Source: Ignavibacteriales bacterium (GTDB lineage: Bacteria; Bacteroidota; Ignavibacteria; Ignavibacteriales; SURF-24). From it: DNA of 64,000 nucleotides. Location of the stretch: contig JAPLFH010000006.1 of the NCBI GenBank assembly GCA_026390815.1, forward strand, positions 124,001-188,000, in the 5' to 3' direction. A model generated the notes under the pieces. It was not told the DNA's origin. It worked only from the letters and a program-made list of their open reading frames with translations, and did not search any database. The translations under genes and the position numbers were made by a program. Positions 26,101-35,929 of the stretch are shown piece by piece. The stretch's first letter is position 1; every line of letters starts with the position of its first letter.

Positions 26101-26513
26101 TTTTTTCTGTTCCATTAGGGTTAATTGGCGGAATTTTACTCCTATATATATTCGGCGAAAGTATAAATATCATTTCTTTAATGGGATTAGTAATCCTTAT
26201 TGGTATTGCAGATAATGATGCAGTTGTAAAAGTAGAGTTTATTTTGCGTAAGAGAGAGGAAGGATTAAATGTGAGAGATGCAATAGTGGCTGCGGGGAAA
26301 AACAGATTCCGACCGATTGTTATGAATTCATTTACCGTTATATTTGGATTGATCCCAATGATGGTGGGAATAGGAGCTGCAACACAATTAAGAATTTCTT
26401 TATCTCTTGCAATTGCAGGTGGATTGATTTCTTCTACCTTTTTAACATTGATTGTAATTCCTGTTTTATATACTTACCTGGAAAGATTTTCCAGGAAAAA
26501 ATTTAGTAGTTAA
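23127..26513 (+). CDS. RND efflux permease (AcrB/HAE1-like) with in-frame repeat insertion
   Basis: A 1128-residue proton-driven efflux permease of the inner membrane. Family features include FSIKRPVAITMFYLGLAFLG at the N-terminus, GIALGIGMLLDNAIIVIENV in the TM4 region and LIGIADNDAVVKVEF in the TM10 region. Around residues 140-185 there is an insertion that begins LSLSPSPSPKERGEERN. It is encoded by a CTCTCCC/GGGGAGA palindrome (23552-23589) followed by a low-complexity polar stretch. It falls in the porter domain where relatives have a short loop. The frame is kept. An adaptor and second permease follow 300 bases later. Confidence 0.92.
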   Translation: MSLSSFSIKRPVAITMFYLGLAFLGIYSFSKIGVDLLPNISLPHLIVQTTYSNATPEEIEKLVTEPLESAAGTVTGVKNITSVSKEGISVLSVDFLWGTNMDYTLLSLREKLDNIRFALPREAGRPTIIRVDPSATPIMTLSLSPSPSPKERGEERNFSTSKYQKQSNGKQSKFANENKLSFVDYNSSEDEIKRLIDLKEAARVVFKRRLEQIDGVAQAVITGGLEREILIEADPQKLNAYNLTFDDISAALKASNVNLPAGSVMKGLFRYSLRTIGEYKNLQEIEKTILKRNDNGSVIQLSDVVPQGGIKESFEEREGLTRLNGSETIGILINKEPESNTVDIAQRVRNTIISLRKEYPEFKLAIVSDHSQFIENAITNVKQEIYYGGILAFLVLFFFLASLRNVFIIGITIPASLILTILLMNLFNISFNIISLGGIALGIGMLLDNAIIVIENVTSYREKGLSIKASAIKGTNEVAMPIVASTLTTIAVFLPLVFLKGITAELFRDQSYAVAFSLAASIIVSLTLVPMLASRERFGFTFRKDKVLNDYIYVKYPEGKGIRRKVFFWLKLPFVLLIKTIAVYSRFLIIKSNQISERFFAKFFKKVNKFLDKTVEKYETMLAWALDNKRMVLLLTIVLIIITIFAAVDMKKEFIPDGPQDEFVVELVYPPGTSLRGNAELTGNVETVIKNISGISDVISNIGRVNEFDFLNREQISVNKTNMIIKIEDTERYYKVKEKVQSILEKLKGIKYSFKPVETSYSQIIKPSKNDIVIKIKNKNIDAAFEKGNVLVNKIRKASIEGKSDVRMGIEKGEPEYKITINREKCLAYGITVSEAANQIVNLVKGNEATYFTDFDKKIGIKVRTAENNRDDIEKILANPIKSGDKNIPIKNVVDYKLTESYNEIWHEGQSRTVYVYADLSGSSIDNVINEINKVAKSLPKQQGEIITIGGANDEIRNSFSILYVAIIISILLMYIVLASEFESFLFPFIIIFSVPLGLIGGILLLYIFGESINIISLMGLVILIGIADNDAVVKVEFILRKREEGLNVRDAIVAAGKNRFRPIVMNSFTVIFGLIPMMVGIGAATQLRISLSLAIAGGLISSTFLTLIVIPVLYTYLERFSRKKFSS
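23552..23589. repeat. Palindromic repeat inside RND gene
   Basis: CCTCTCCCC and CCCTCTCCC arms face GGGGAGA across AAGGAAA. In the gene's frame it encodes LSPSPSPKERGEER. This type of palindrome is usually intergenic in related genomes; here it interrupts a protein without breaking the frame. Confidence 0.75.
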
Positions 26514-26551
26514 TTAGTGGACAGATTTTTAATTATTTAAAATGTAAACCT

Positions 26552-26725
26552 GTTGTGTGAATCTACCAATCGGTAGGCGGGTCAAATGGTAAACCGTTGA
26601 AACGGTTTTTATTTGCATGGTTTATTAAGTAACCCACGAATTAATTCGTGGATTACCTAAAGTAAGAACTAAATCGTTAACTGTTTTAACAGTTTATCAT
26701 CCAAATATTTATTAATTCACACAAC
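26552..26725. repeat. MITE-like element with 11-bp terminal inverted repeats
   Basis: The ends GTTGTGTGAAT (26552-26562) and ATTCACACAAC (26715-26725) are perfect inverted repeats 174 bases apart. Inside are three hairpins: AAACCGTT/AACGGTTT (26591-26608), the perfect palindrome CCACGAATTAATTCGTGG (26634-26651) and AACTGTT/AACAGTT (26679-26694). There is no coding capacity. It fills the gap between the first RND permease and the adaptor gene. Confidence 0.75.
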
Positions 26726-26813
26726 CGTTAATATAAGTTATCATTCCTTAATGAAGGATAACATAAAGAATGGTATTTTATTTTTAATTCAAAAAAAATA
26801 ATTGGCTGCCAAA

Positions 26814-28022
26814 ATGAAAATTAAATTGAAAACAATCCTTATTTTTTCCTTAGTGATAATAGCAGCAATTGCTGTTTATTCTTTCATTCCTAAAAATGGA
26901 GAGAAGGGCGAAGAGGATAAAAGCATTATTAATTATGATAAGCTTGATGAAGTGATATTCGAAGTAAAGACAGCAGAAGTATTGAGGGGTGATCTTGATA
27001 AGAAAATCAGCGCTAACGGTTTTGTTAAAGCATATAAAGAACTGGAAATAACTTCAAATATCAGTGGATATGTTGAAAGGATAACCATTTACGAGGGGAA
27101 AAGAGTTAAAAAGAATGATTTACTTGTTGCACTTGATGATAAAGAATTAAGGATAGCTCTAAAAAAAGCTGAAACAGGATTAGAAGAAGCTAAAATTCAA
27201 AATGTGCTTCTTAGAAAGGAAACTATTGGTAATAATGATGTGGATACTAAAGTAGATATTGGAAAAGAATTTAAAGAACTTGAGACTAAATATAAAAATG
27301 GTTTATTAACCAATGATGAATATGTAAAATTAAAAGAAGAGATAGAGACAAACCATATTTTAGCAGGGGGGGAAAGAGAAAATTACATTAAAATAAAGAG
27401 CGGATTAACAGCTGCAGAAAACAATTATGAGCAAGCAAATCTGAATTTATTTTACACAAATATTTATGCTCCTTTTGAAGGACTGGTTTCTGACTTTGAT
27501 CTGGTGGAAGGAAAAAGGATAAATTCCGGGGAAAAATTGTTTAAGCTTCTTGAAACAAACAAATTGAAAATAGATGTTGGTGTTCTTGAAAACGAAATAT
27601 CTTTAATTGAAATTGGAAATACGGTTGAAATTAAATTAAATGCAATTGCTAATGAAACGTTTTATGGGAAAATTATATTTATAAATCCTGCAATAGATAC
27701 GGAAACAAAGACCTGCCGTCTTACCGTAGAAATAAAAAATACAGGCAATAAAATAAAACCCGGAATGTTTGCAAATGTTAATTTGCATTCGCAAAAATTG
27801 AAGAACAGAGTTCTTATCCCCAAAACTGCCTTGCTTGTAAGGGATAAAAGGAACCTGGTTTTTGTGCAGGAAGGCAATCTGGCTAAATGGCATTATGTTG
27901 GGATTGGTGAGCAAAACGATAAATACATTGAAATTAAAGAAGGTGTAAAGCCGGGAGATAGAGTAATTATTGAAGGTCATTTTACGTTAGCCCATGATGC
28001 AAAGATAAAAGTTCTGGAATAA
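26814..28022 (+). CDS. RND adaptor (HlyD/membrane fusion protein)
   Basis: Periplasmic adaptor of a tripartite RND pump, about 402 residues from the ATG at 26814. An in-frame TTG at 26802 would add four residues and is less likely. An N-terminal anchor (TILIFSLVIIAAIAVYSFI) precedes a lipoyl half-motif (GYVERITIYEGKRVKKNDLL), an alpha-helical hairpin (about 110-200), the second half-motif (IYAPFEGLVSDFDLVEGKRI) and beta-barrel and membrane-proximal domains. The second permease begins 6 bases after the stop, so the two are co-transcribed. No TolC-like outer-membrane gene is in the window. Confidence 0.9.
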   Translation: MKIKLKTILIFSLVIIAAIAVYSFIPKNGEKGEEDKSIINYDKLDEVIFEVKTAEVLRGDLDKKISANGFVKAYKELEITSNISGYVERITIYEGKRVKKNDLLVALDDKELRIALKKAETGLEEAKIQNVLLRKETIGNNDVDTKVDIGKEFKELETKYKNGLLTNDEYVKLKEEIETNHILAGGERENYIKIKSGLTAAENNYEQANLNLFYTNIYAPFEGLVSDFDLVEGKRINSGEKLFKLLETNKLKIDVGVLENEISLIEIGNTVEIKLNAIANETFYGKIIFINPAIDTETKTCRLTVEIKNTGNKIKPGMFANVNLHSQKLKNRVLIPKTALLVRDKRNLVFVQEGNLAKWHYVGIGEQNDKYIEIKEGVKPGDRVIIEGHFTLAHDAKIKVLE

Positions 28023-28028
28023 GCAAAG

Positions 28029-31000
28029 TTGAAAAAACTTATTTACACTTTTCTATACCGCCCGGTTACAACCGGAATGTTTTTGTTGTGTGTAATTGTT
28101 TTAGGCATATCGGCTGTTTATAACATACCTGTTGAACTTACTCCCCAGGTTGAATTTCCAAGATTATCCGTTTCGGCAAACTGGCAGGGTGTTTCACCTG
28201 AAGCAGTTGAGGCATTTTTAACATCTCCCCTGGAAGCTTCATTATCGACAGTAAGAGGGGTAAAAAAAATAACTTCACGCTCATCTGAGGGAAGCTGCTA
28301 CATCGATCTGGAATTTCATCCCGCTACAAATATGGATTTTGCAAGGATTGAGATCAACGAAAAATTGGGAGCGATTAAAGATGAGCTTCCATACGGCATT
28401 TCAACTCCTAAAATATCTCCGTATGTGCCAAACGATTTCAGAGAACTACAGGGATTTTTAACATATACTGTTTCGGCAAACCGTTCAGCCAATGAAATTA
28501 GAAAATTAGTTCTGGAGAATATCAGGAATAATTTATTGTCAATCGACGGTATTTCAGACGTAAGCATAAGCGGAGGAAATGAAAGACAGATAAATATTAC
28601 TATCGATTATGAAAGAACCAAATCGCTTGGTATAACAAATGAGGAAATTTCAACCGCAGTTTTTGAAGCTGAAAAAATATTATCGGCAGGTAAAATCCGG
28701 TTCTCCAATTTTCAATACTCAATAAGGATATTCAACACGATTGAAAATCTGAAAGTACTTGAGGATCAACCTGTAAAAGTGTTAGCAAACGGAAGCGTTA
28801 TCAGAATAAAAGATATAGGAAAGGTTATTGACGGTTATGAGGAACCGACAAGTTATTACAGGATAAATGGAAAAGAATCTGTTACACTTGAAATAAGCAA
28901 AGAACCCGGGGCTAATACAATTGAAACAGCAAATTTAGTATTTGAAAGGCTGGAAACAATAAAGAAAATGTTACCCGTCGATTATGTTATTTCAAAAGAG
29001 ATTGATAAAAGTGAAAGAATAAGAGATGAATTAAATGAGTTGTATTCAAATGCTTTTTATTCCTTTATTATAATAATAGTTGTACTGTTCTTAATATTCA
29101 GGCAGATCAGGTATTCATTCATTATCATCCTCTCCATTATTTTTTCACTTTTGTTTTCATTTCTTCTTTTCTATGTGTTTGGTATTTCAATAAATATTTT
29201 AACGTTATCATCTATAACTCTTGGATTTGGTTTAATTGTAGATAATTCGATTGTTGTTGTAGACTATATTGATAGAAAGTACAAAGGACAAAACTTAAAA
29301 CGGTTATCAGTTACCATTAAAGAAATATTTTTCCCAGTATTTGCTTCCACACTTACAACTGTAGCTGTATTTATCCCGCTTGTTTTTTTGACCGGTGAAC
29401 TAAAGTTATACTTCTCCCAATTTGCTCTTGCAACAGTTTTTACCGTATCATCATCGCTGCTGGTCTCTTTTACAATCATTCCGCTTTTTATCATAAAATT
29501 TGCATTTAATAATAAGAGGAAAAGCAGCCGGAGTGAAAATAGAATACTGTTTAGCATATACTCTTTTTTATTGACAAGAATGATCAGGTGGAAAAAACTA
29601 AGCATTACTATTTTGATTTTGCTTATAGGTCTTCCGGTTTGGCTAATTCCCAGAAGGATTGAACCACAAAATGGGGAAACATTTCTATCATCAATCTATA
29701 ATTCGGTTTTTGATTCTGAGCTTTATAGCGATATTAAAAAATATGTCGAGTATGCTTTTGGCGGAAGTATGAATCTATTTTTTAATCATATAAGCAAAGG
29801 TGAAATATGGAGCTATGGCGAAGAAACTTATTTGTCCGTCCGACTTAAACTGCCAAATGGAAATGAGATTGAAAGAATCAATTCATTAACAAAGGATTTT
29901 GAGAAAGAAATTCTTGCTTACAGAAATAATTTCAAAACGATTACATCCCGTGTGTTAAATGAAGAACTTGCTTACATAAAAATTGATTTTACAGAAAAGC
30001 AAAGCCAAACAGCCTTTCCTTATATGCTCAAGAATTATTTAACAGCTTATGCAGTTCAGTTGGGTGGACTTGAAGTATCCGTAATGGGTTTTGGTCCAGG
30101 TTTTTATAGCGGCGGTGGTTACGCATCTTCATCCTTTGGTGTTAAGATAATGGGATTTAATTACGAAAGAGTAAAAAAGATTGCTGAAGATTTTTCGTCA
30201 TTAATTAAACAGAATCCAAGGGTTGATAACATTGATATTGATAAGTCCTCTTTGTGGGGATTTGATCCTGAAACCTACGAGATAGCCGCTTTAGTTAATA
30301 GAGATAATTTACTCAGGTATAATATTACAATAGATAAGCTGCTTGAAACAATTGCAAAAAATACAAGCGGTAACCTTTCATTCAGCAGGTTTAGGATGGG
30401 TAATGAAGAAGTCAATTACGAAATAAAGTTTTCAAACTACAAAAATATTCAGCTTGATGAACTGGAAAACCTGATAACAATAAATCAAAAAGGGGATAAT
30501 TCCAAAATTAAAGATGTGATTGAGTTTCAGGAACGGAAGGTTATCTCATCAATTAATCGCGAAGAAAGACAATATGTAAGATATGTTACATTTGAGTATA
30601 AGGGACCATATATGTATGGGAATGAATTTGTTGAAAAAACAATTTCCCGGGTTAGAGTTCCGGAAGGATATAAAGTAGTAAAGGAAGGATTCGCCTTTTT
30701 TATGAACGAAGAGGAAGAACTTGAAATTTGGAAAATATTAGTTGCATCTGTAATACTCATTTTTATGATTTCTGCCGGACTATTTGAGTCATTTAAAAAA
30801 CCATTCCTAGTTTTGTTTGCAGTACCGTTTGCATTTATCGGCACTGTTTTTTTGTTTTACTTTGGTGATTATTCAATGGATCGAGGAGCTTATGCCGGAA
30901 TTCTTTTACTTATCGGTCTGTCGGTTAACAACTCAATTATTTTAATTGATTACATTTCAAAACATATAAAAAACAAAGATCCGGAAGAGATAATTAAATT

Positions 31001-31202
31001 TAGTTATGCCAGAATAAGACCAATCTTTACAACTACTGTAACTACAGCTGCTGCACTGCTTCCTTTAATATTAAGTTCTAAAGACGGTTTCTGGAAAAGT
31101 TTAAGTCTTAGCGTTGCCGGAGGAATTACATTATCGGCAATTATTGTTGTTATTTATTTGCCAGTTTTGTATACCCTTTTGATTAAGAAAAGTTGGAATT
31201 GA
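28029..31202 (+). CDS. RND efflux permease, second subunit
   Basis: A 1057-residue RND permease with a TTG start. Family features are LYRPVTTGMFLLCVIVLG at the N-terminus, GFGLIVDNSIVVVDYI (TM4 region) and LLIGLSVNNSIILIDYI (TM10 region). It differs clearly from the permease at 23127, so the pair may form a heteromeric pump like MdtBC or two pumps sharing one adaptor. The substrate is unknown. It has no repeat insertion. Confidence 0.92.
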   Translation: MKKLIYTFLYRPVTTGMFLLCVIVLGISAVYNIPVELTPQVEFPRLSVSANWQGVSPEAVEAFLTSPLEASLSTVRGVKKITSRSSEGSCYIDLEFHPATNMDFARIEINEKLGAIKDELPYGISTPKISPYVPNDFRELQGFLTYTVSANRSANEIRKLVLENIRNNLLSIDGISDVSISGGNERQINITIDYERTKSLGITNEEISTAVFEAEKILSAGKIRFSNFQYSIRIFNTIENLKVLEDQPVKVLANGSVIRIKDIGKVIDGYEEPTSYYRINGKESVTLEISKEPGANTIETANLVFERLETIKKMLPVDYVISKEIDKSERIRDELNELYSNAFYSFIIIIVVLFLIFRQIRYSFIIILSIIFSLLFSFLLFYVFGISINILTLSSITLGFGLIVDNSIVVVDYIDRKYKGQNLKRLSVTIKEIFFPVFASTLTTVAVFIPLVFLTGELKLYFSQFALATVFTVSSSLLVSFTIIPLFIIKFAFNNKRKSSRSENRILFSIYSFLLTRMIRWKKLSITILILLIGLPVWLIPRRIEPQNGETFLSSIYNSVFDSELYSDIKKYVEYAFGGSMNLFFNHISKGEIWSYGEETYLSVRLKLPNGNEIERINSLTKDFEKEILAYRNNFKTITSRVLNEELAYIKIDFTEKQSQTAFPYMLKNYLTAYAVQLGGLEVSVMGFGPGFYSGGGYASSSFGVKIMGFNYERVKKIAEDFSSLIKQNPRVDNIDIDKSSLWGFDPETYEIAALVNRDNLLRYNITIDKLLETIAKNTSGNLSFSRFRMGNEEVNYEIKFSNYKNIQLDELENLITINQKGDNSKIKDVIEFQERKVISSINREERQYVRYVTFEYKGPYMYGNEFVEKTISRVRVPEGYKVVKEGFAFFMNEEEELEIWKILVASVILIFMISAGLFESFKKPFLVLFAVPFAFIGTVFLFYFGDYSMDRGAYAGILLLIGLSVNNSIILIDYISKHIKNKDPEEIIKFSYARIRPIFTTTVTTAAALLPLILSSKDGFWKSLSLSVAGGITLSAIIVVIYLPVLYTLLIKKSWN

Positions 31203-31524
31203 TAAATAAAAACAATAATAAATAACAACATATAAATTTACAACTACTGATAACAACAAAATAATTCTTGTTACTACACCACCAAAATAAATTTTCATCT
31301 TTCGCTATCCTTTTTTATTGCCTGGGAGAATTGAAAGTAATATTCTTTTTTTTTATAAGTTTTCCTATTGTTGTTTTTGAAAGATATGGAAATGACATCT
31401 AAAGAAATTCATCACTATTTTCTTTAGCTCAGTCTGTGGTTTTAAGACAAATAAATGTTTTGTTAAACTTTTTACTTACCAATTGATGTTATAGGATAAA
31501 CTAAAATATCACTTGGAACAATAA
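31203..31524. other. Intergenic, nothing recognised
   Basis: A/T-rich spacer between the RND operon and the DUF255 gene. No open frame, hairpin or convincing promoter was identified. Confidence 0.5.
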
Positions 31525-33555
31525 ATGAACCGACTTCAATATGAAACATCGCCATATTTACTTCAACACAAAGATAATCCGGTAGATTGGTACCCGTGGG
31601 GTGAAGAAGCTTTTCAAAAAGCAGTGTTAGAAGATAAACCCATTTTGCTTAGTATTGGTTACAGCGCGTGCCATTGGTGCCATGTAATGGCGCACGAAAG
31701 TTTCGAGAATCAAAAGATTGCAGGACTGATGAATGAGAATTTTATTAATATAAAAGTTGATAGGGAAGAACGCCCCGATGTAGATAATATTTATATGAAC
31801 TTCGTGCAGCTTTCTACAGGGGGTGGTGGCTGGCCCTTAACAGTTTTTCTTACACCGGCTTTAATTCCATTTTTTGGCGGCACCTATTTTCCTCCTGATA
31901 ATAAATTTGGAAGACCTGGTTTTCCAAAGGTCCTGGAAAGTATAATATATTCTTATCGGAATAAAAAAGATGAGATCCTTTTGCAAAAGGAAGAAATTCT
32001 TTCTGCATTAAATAGCTCATCAAATATTACTAAAAGTTATTCAGAATTTACTAAACTGGAATTTGATAAATCATTTGCAAATCTTTTAAATAATTATGAT
32101 GAAGAATTTGGTGGATTTGGTTCTGCTCCAAAATTTCCTCATTCAATGTCGTTGATGTTTCTGTTGAATTATTATGTGAAAACTGGAAATCAATCCGCAT
32201 TGGAGATTGTTGAAAACAGTCTAGAAAAAATGGCTCGGGGTGGCATGTATGATCAATTAGGCGGTGGCTTCCATAGATATTCTACTGTTAAAAATTGGCT
32301 AATCCCTCACTTCGAGAAAATGCTGTATGATAATGCTTTGTTATCCAGGCTTTATCTGGATGCATTTAGATTGACAAAGAATAAATTCCACCTACAAATA
32401 GCTGAGGATGTTTTAGAATATATCCTTCGAGAAATGACTGATCCTTCAGGTAGATTTTATTCAGCACAAGATGCTGATTCCGAAGGTGAAGAAGGTAAAT
32501 ATTTTATATGGGAATTTGATGAGTTAAAGAAGCTGTTGGATGAGCAAGAATTTTCTTTGGTTGTAAAATATTTTGGAATATCTACCGAAGGAAATTTTGA
32601 TGGAATGAATATTCTAACTTTGAATAATATGATTGATGAATTACCTGTTGAATTGAATTTGGAGGAGAATGTTTTAGTTGAGAAGATAACCTCAATAAGA
32701 AAAAAAATTTTTGCAGAAAGGGAAAAGAGAGTTAAACCTGGTTTGGATGATAAAATTCTAACAAGTTGGAATGCATTAATGATCCCACCATTTTGCATTG
32801 CTTATGGTGCAACTGGAAAGGATATATATAAACAGGCAGCAGAAAGAAATGCTGAAGCGATATGGAGTACGTGTTTTAAAGAAGAGATTATTTATCATTC
32901 CTTTAAAATAGGAAAGACAAAGCAGGAAGGTTTTCTTGATGATTACAGTTTTACTGTTGAAGCTTTCATTTCTCTTTATTCAATAACTTTTAATGAACTT
33001 TGGCTTGAACGGGCAAACAAAATTCTGCAGCTTTCAATAAAATATTTTTACGATGATGTAAACTATGATTTCTATTTTACTTCCTTTCATTCAAAAAATC
33101 TTATTGTACGCACTAAAGAAAATTATGATAACGCCACTCCATCTGGGGCTTCATCCCTGGTTAATTCATTATTGCAAATGGCAATATATATGAACAATCC
33201 AGTATACTCTGAAATAGCACATAAATATATTTCTAAATTTCATGATGTTATCATCAAGCATCCATTAAGTTTTTCCTATGTACTAAACGCTGCTTATTTT
33301 GATTTCAATAAACCGAAAGAGATTGCATTGATTTGTCAAAATCACTTATCGCAGAAGAAATTCATTCAGGACTTTTATAATGAGTATTATCCATTCGCAA
33401 TAATATCTTCCAAAATTGATAGTGCTGAATCAGCTTTAGAATTATTAAATGGCAAAGAATTGATTGAAGGAAAAGATGCAATTTATGTATGCGAAAATTT
33501 CACATGCAAAGAACCTATTTCAACTTTTGATGAAATGAAAAAATTGATGAAGTAA
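31525..33555 (+). CDS. YyaL/DUF255 thioredoxin-domain protein
   Basis: A 676-residue cytoplasmic protein. The N-terminal DUF255 thioredoxin-like domain contains [13 protein letters not shown] and SACHWCHVM (Cys 49, Cys 52), followed by the family's [11 protein letters not shown] motif. The C-terminal two-thirds form an (alpha/alpha)6-type barrel related to N-acylglucosamine epimerase/cellulase-like folds ([26 protein letters not shown]). Length matches bacterial YyaL and the eukaryotic SSP411 proteins. Biochemical function is not established. It is monocistronic by spacing. Confidence 0.93.
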   Translation: MNRLQYETSPYLLQHKDNPVDWYPWGEEAFQKAVLEDKPILLSIGYSACHWCHVMAHESFENQKIAGLMNENFINIKVDREERPDVDNIYMNFVQLSTGGGGWPLTVFLTPALIPFFGGTYFPPDNKFGRPGFPKVLESIIYSYRNKKDEILLQKEEILSALNSSSNITKSYSEFTKLEFDKSFANLLNNYDEEFGGFGSAPKFPHSMSLMFLLNYYVKTGNQSALEIVENSLEKMARGGMYDQLGGGFHRYSTVKNWLIPHFEKMLYDNALLSRLYLDAFRLTKNKFHLQIAEDVLEYILREMTDPSGRFYSAQDADSEGEEGKYFIWEFDELKKLLDEQEFSLVVKYFGISTEGNFDGMNILTLNNMIDELPVELNLEENVLVEKITSIRKKIFAEREKRVKPGLDDKILTSWNALMIPPFCIAYGATGKDIYKQAAERNAEAIWSTCFKEEIIYHSFKIGKTKQEGFLDDYSFTVEAFISLYSITFNELWLERANKILQLSIKYFYDDVNYDFYFTSFHSKNLIVRTKENYDNATPSGASSLVNSLLQMAIYMNNPVYSEIAHKYISKFHDVIIKHPLSFSYVLNAAYFDFNKPKEIALICQNHLSQKKFIQDFYNEYYPFAIISSKIDSAESALELLNGKELIEGKDAIYVCENFTCKEPISTFDEMKKLMK

Positions 33556-33666
33556 GATCAAGGTTTGTTAATGAAAAATTTATTAAACCCAAACAATATT
33601 CTGGAGTAAAATAATTTGGTTATATTCCAGAAAGAATCAGTATAAATATTATAAAGTCAAATCAAT

Positions 33667-35910
33667 TTATTTTATCAGACTCATCTTTCCGTATAAGCGA
33701 TTTTCTCCAAATCTAAGAACATAATAATAAATGCCGCTTGATAGTGAACTACCATCAAAGTGAACTTCATACTTTCCGGCAGGTTTCGACTCATTCACTA
33801 AAATAGCAATTTCGTTTCCTATAACATCATAAACTTTAAGCTGAACAATTTTATTTCCTGTCTCTGTATTTGGAATTGTATATGTTATTGTTGTAGTTGG
33901 ATTAAATGGATTTGGAAAATTCTGGAACAATTGAAACCGAGTTGGCTGAAGTTGTTTTATTTTTTCTTGTATGAAATTTTCTTTTCCGATAAATAAACTA
34001 AATTCGCAATTTACCAGGTTTGGCAATAGCTCAACCTGGTTTATTTCCTTAAGATTGTAAAATCGGTTTTGTTTTATATCCATTAATAAAACTTCGTATT
34101 CATTAAAATAAGCAACACCTTCAATGCTTAAAGTGGCAGGCTTCTTAGTTTCGTTTTTAATTTTTATTTCAAATTGTTGACCTTCACCAACTTCTTGCCT
34201 ACTGTCAACCAATAATTGTTTATAAGACGTTGAAAGTTCATCATTATAAATAGTAATATTTTGTTCTTCAAAATTTCCAGGAGGAGCAAAAATATCATAT
34301 GCATCCAAACCATTTTTACACTTTTCAATAAAATTAATTTCAGCAGCTTTTTCTACTTTACTACTTGAACTTAAAACTAATCTAAGTGAATTTGTTGTTG
34401 CTCGTTTAGCATAAATATTTGGACTTGCAGCTCCGTTAGGAATAATGCCAGTATTGAAAGGAATTTTTAGAGATGATAAATTACCGGAATTAATAAAGTA
34501 ATATCCTTTATAAGGTTCTAAATTTGTAGCTTGAGTGTAATTTCCATTAGAGAAGGAATAAATTGGTTGGCTAACTGTTGGATTCAGGGTTTGTACTTGC
34601 TGCCAGGTTGTAATTGTAAAAAACGGATGTGAGATTAAATTCCAACCAGAGTGTAAAGGAATAGAATAATAATTATCAGTAAGAGAAACTTTGGTTACTT
34701 GTTTATTAATGGTAATTGTGTTTTTACTAAGTAACCAAAACGCTCTACCCGGTTGAAAGTTAAAAGTATTAGTACCATCATAATTTATAAAATAGTTTCC
34801 TTGTACTGCGCCATTATCCCAATATGCAGTCCAATCAGTACCAGCTGTACCCGTAATCATTTGTGCTAAAGGTAAGTTTACATCACCAGGTAATCCTACC
34901 ATCTGGTAACTACTGTTTTTAGTCGGATCCCCAAAAGTAATGTTTGTAGAAAGATTAATATTATTTGGCGAACCAGTTGGATTAACACTTTTGAAAACTC
35001 CATTTTGTGTTCCAGCCCAAAGATATTCATTTTTGTCAATGGAAAGGAAATAAATGCTGCTGTCTGATAAACCTGTACTAATATTTGCCCAACTATTCCC
35101 ATTATCAGTTGATCTAAAGACACCATTCCCCGGTGTACCAGCAAAAATATTTCCATCCGCATTAATTGCAAGCGACCAGATTGTAATTGCATTAAGTCCA
35201 TTATTAATTTGTGCCCAGCTATTTCCGTTATCTAAGGAACGATAGGCTCCTCCGTGAGAGGTACCGGCGAAGATATGACCTGATTTATTATAAGCTAAAG
35301 CCCAAATTGTAGTGTCTGGAAGTCCATTTTTTAGTTGCGTCCAGCTTGTTCCACTATCGGTTGATCTAAAAATTCCGAAATTATATGTTCCAATAAAAAG
35401 GTGTCCAGCTTGATTTTTAGTAAAAGCCCACATTTGAGAGGGAGGAACAGTGTAACATTTTCTTATCCAGGTGTCACCATTATCTGAAGATTGGTATAAT
35501 TCACCTTGTGAATTTGCGTAATAAATAAATCCATCTGATGCTACATTAACATAATAAATTTTATATGTAACTAAAGAAACAGATATCCACGTTGCACCAT
35601 CATCAGTAGAACGGTTTACACCATTATCTGATGTTCCCGCAAATAATACTCCATTTGTGGTTACAGCAACTGACCAAACTACATTGGTTAGATTCGTAAG
35701 TACCCAGGTAAATCCATCATCAGTTGAGCGGTACATTCCTTGATTTGTTCCGGCAAAAATATGGCCATTTGGAGCTACTACAACAGAATTAGTTGCTGTA
35801 CTAAATGGTCCACTTGATGCACGCCAGTAATCCTGCCCAAACGTTTGGATTTGAAATATGAATATTGCAGCAATCAGATTAAATAGTAAGATTTTATTTT
35901 TCATAATCAT
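33667..35910 (-). CDS. BNR-repeat protein with T9SS sorting domain
   Basis: A 747-residue exported protein. The signal peptide (LLFNLIAAIFIFQIQTFGQ) leads to about seven BNR/sortilin-type repeats (residues about 25-310) of the form G.IFAGT..GVYRSTDNGNSW, which form a propeller. A middle domain (about 330-500) follows. The C-terminal type IX secretion sorting domain starts with FQLFQNFPNPFNPTTTI and ends in YYYVLRFGENRLYGKMSLIK. It is secreted through the outer membrane and probably anchored at the surface. It is the last gene of the caspase-like operon, 19 bases after the protease gene, and may be the operon's exposed product or its target (inference). Confidence 0.88.
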   Translation of the reverse strand: MIMKNKILLFNLIAAIFIFQIQTFGQDYWRASSGPFSTATNSVVVAPNGHIFAGTNQGMYRSTDDGFTWVLTNLTNVVWSVAVTTNGVLFAGTSDNGVNRSTDDGATWISVSLVTYKIYYVNVASDGFIYYANSQGELYQSSDNGDTWIRKCYTVPPSQMWAFTKNQAGHLFIGTYNFGIFRSTDSGTSWTQLKNGLPDTTIWALAYNKSGHIFAGTSHGGAYRSLDNGNSWAQINNGLNAITIWSLAINADGNIFAGTPGNGVFRSTDNGNSWANISTGLSDSSIYFLSIDKNEYLWAGTQNGVFKSVNPTGSPNNINLSTNITFGDPTKNSSYQMVGLPGDVNLPLAQMITGTAGTDWTAYWDNGAVQGNYFINYDGTNTFNFQPGRAFWLLSKNTITINKQVTKVSLTDNYYSIPLHSGWNLISHPFFTITTWQQVQTLNPTVSQPIYSFSNGNYTQATNLEPYKGYYFINSGNLSSLKIPFNTGIIPNGAASPNIYAKRATTNSLRLVLSSSSKVEKAAEINFIEKCKNGLDAYDIFAPPGNFEEQNITIYNDELSTSYKQLLVDSRQEVGEGQQFEIKIKNETKKPATLSIEGVAYFNEYEVLLMDIKQNRFYNLKEINQVELLPNLVNCEFSLFIGKENFIQEKIKQLQPTRFQLFQNFPNPFNPTTTITYTIPNTETGNKIVQLKVYDVIGNEIAILVNESKPAGKYEVHFDGSSLSSGIYYYVLRFGENRLYGKMSLIK

Positions 35911-35929
35911 TCAAAATAAATTGAAGAAA

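Noticed and set aside
26802-26813. TTG start for the adaptor gene
   Set aside because: An ATG follows four codons later and fits the signal-anchor better; no ribosome binding site favours the TTG.
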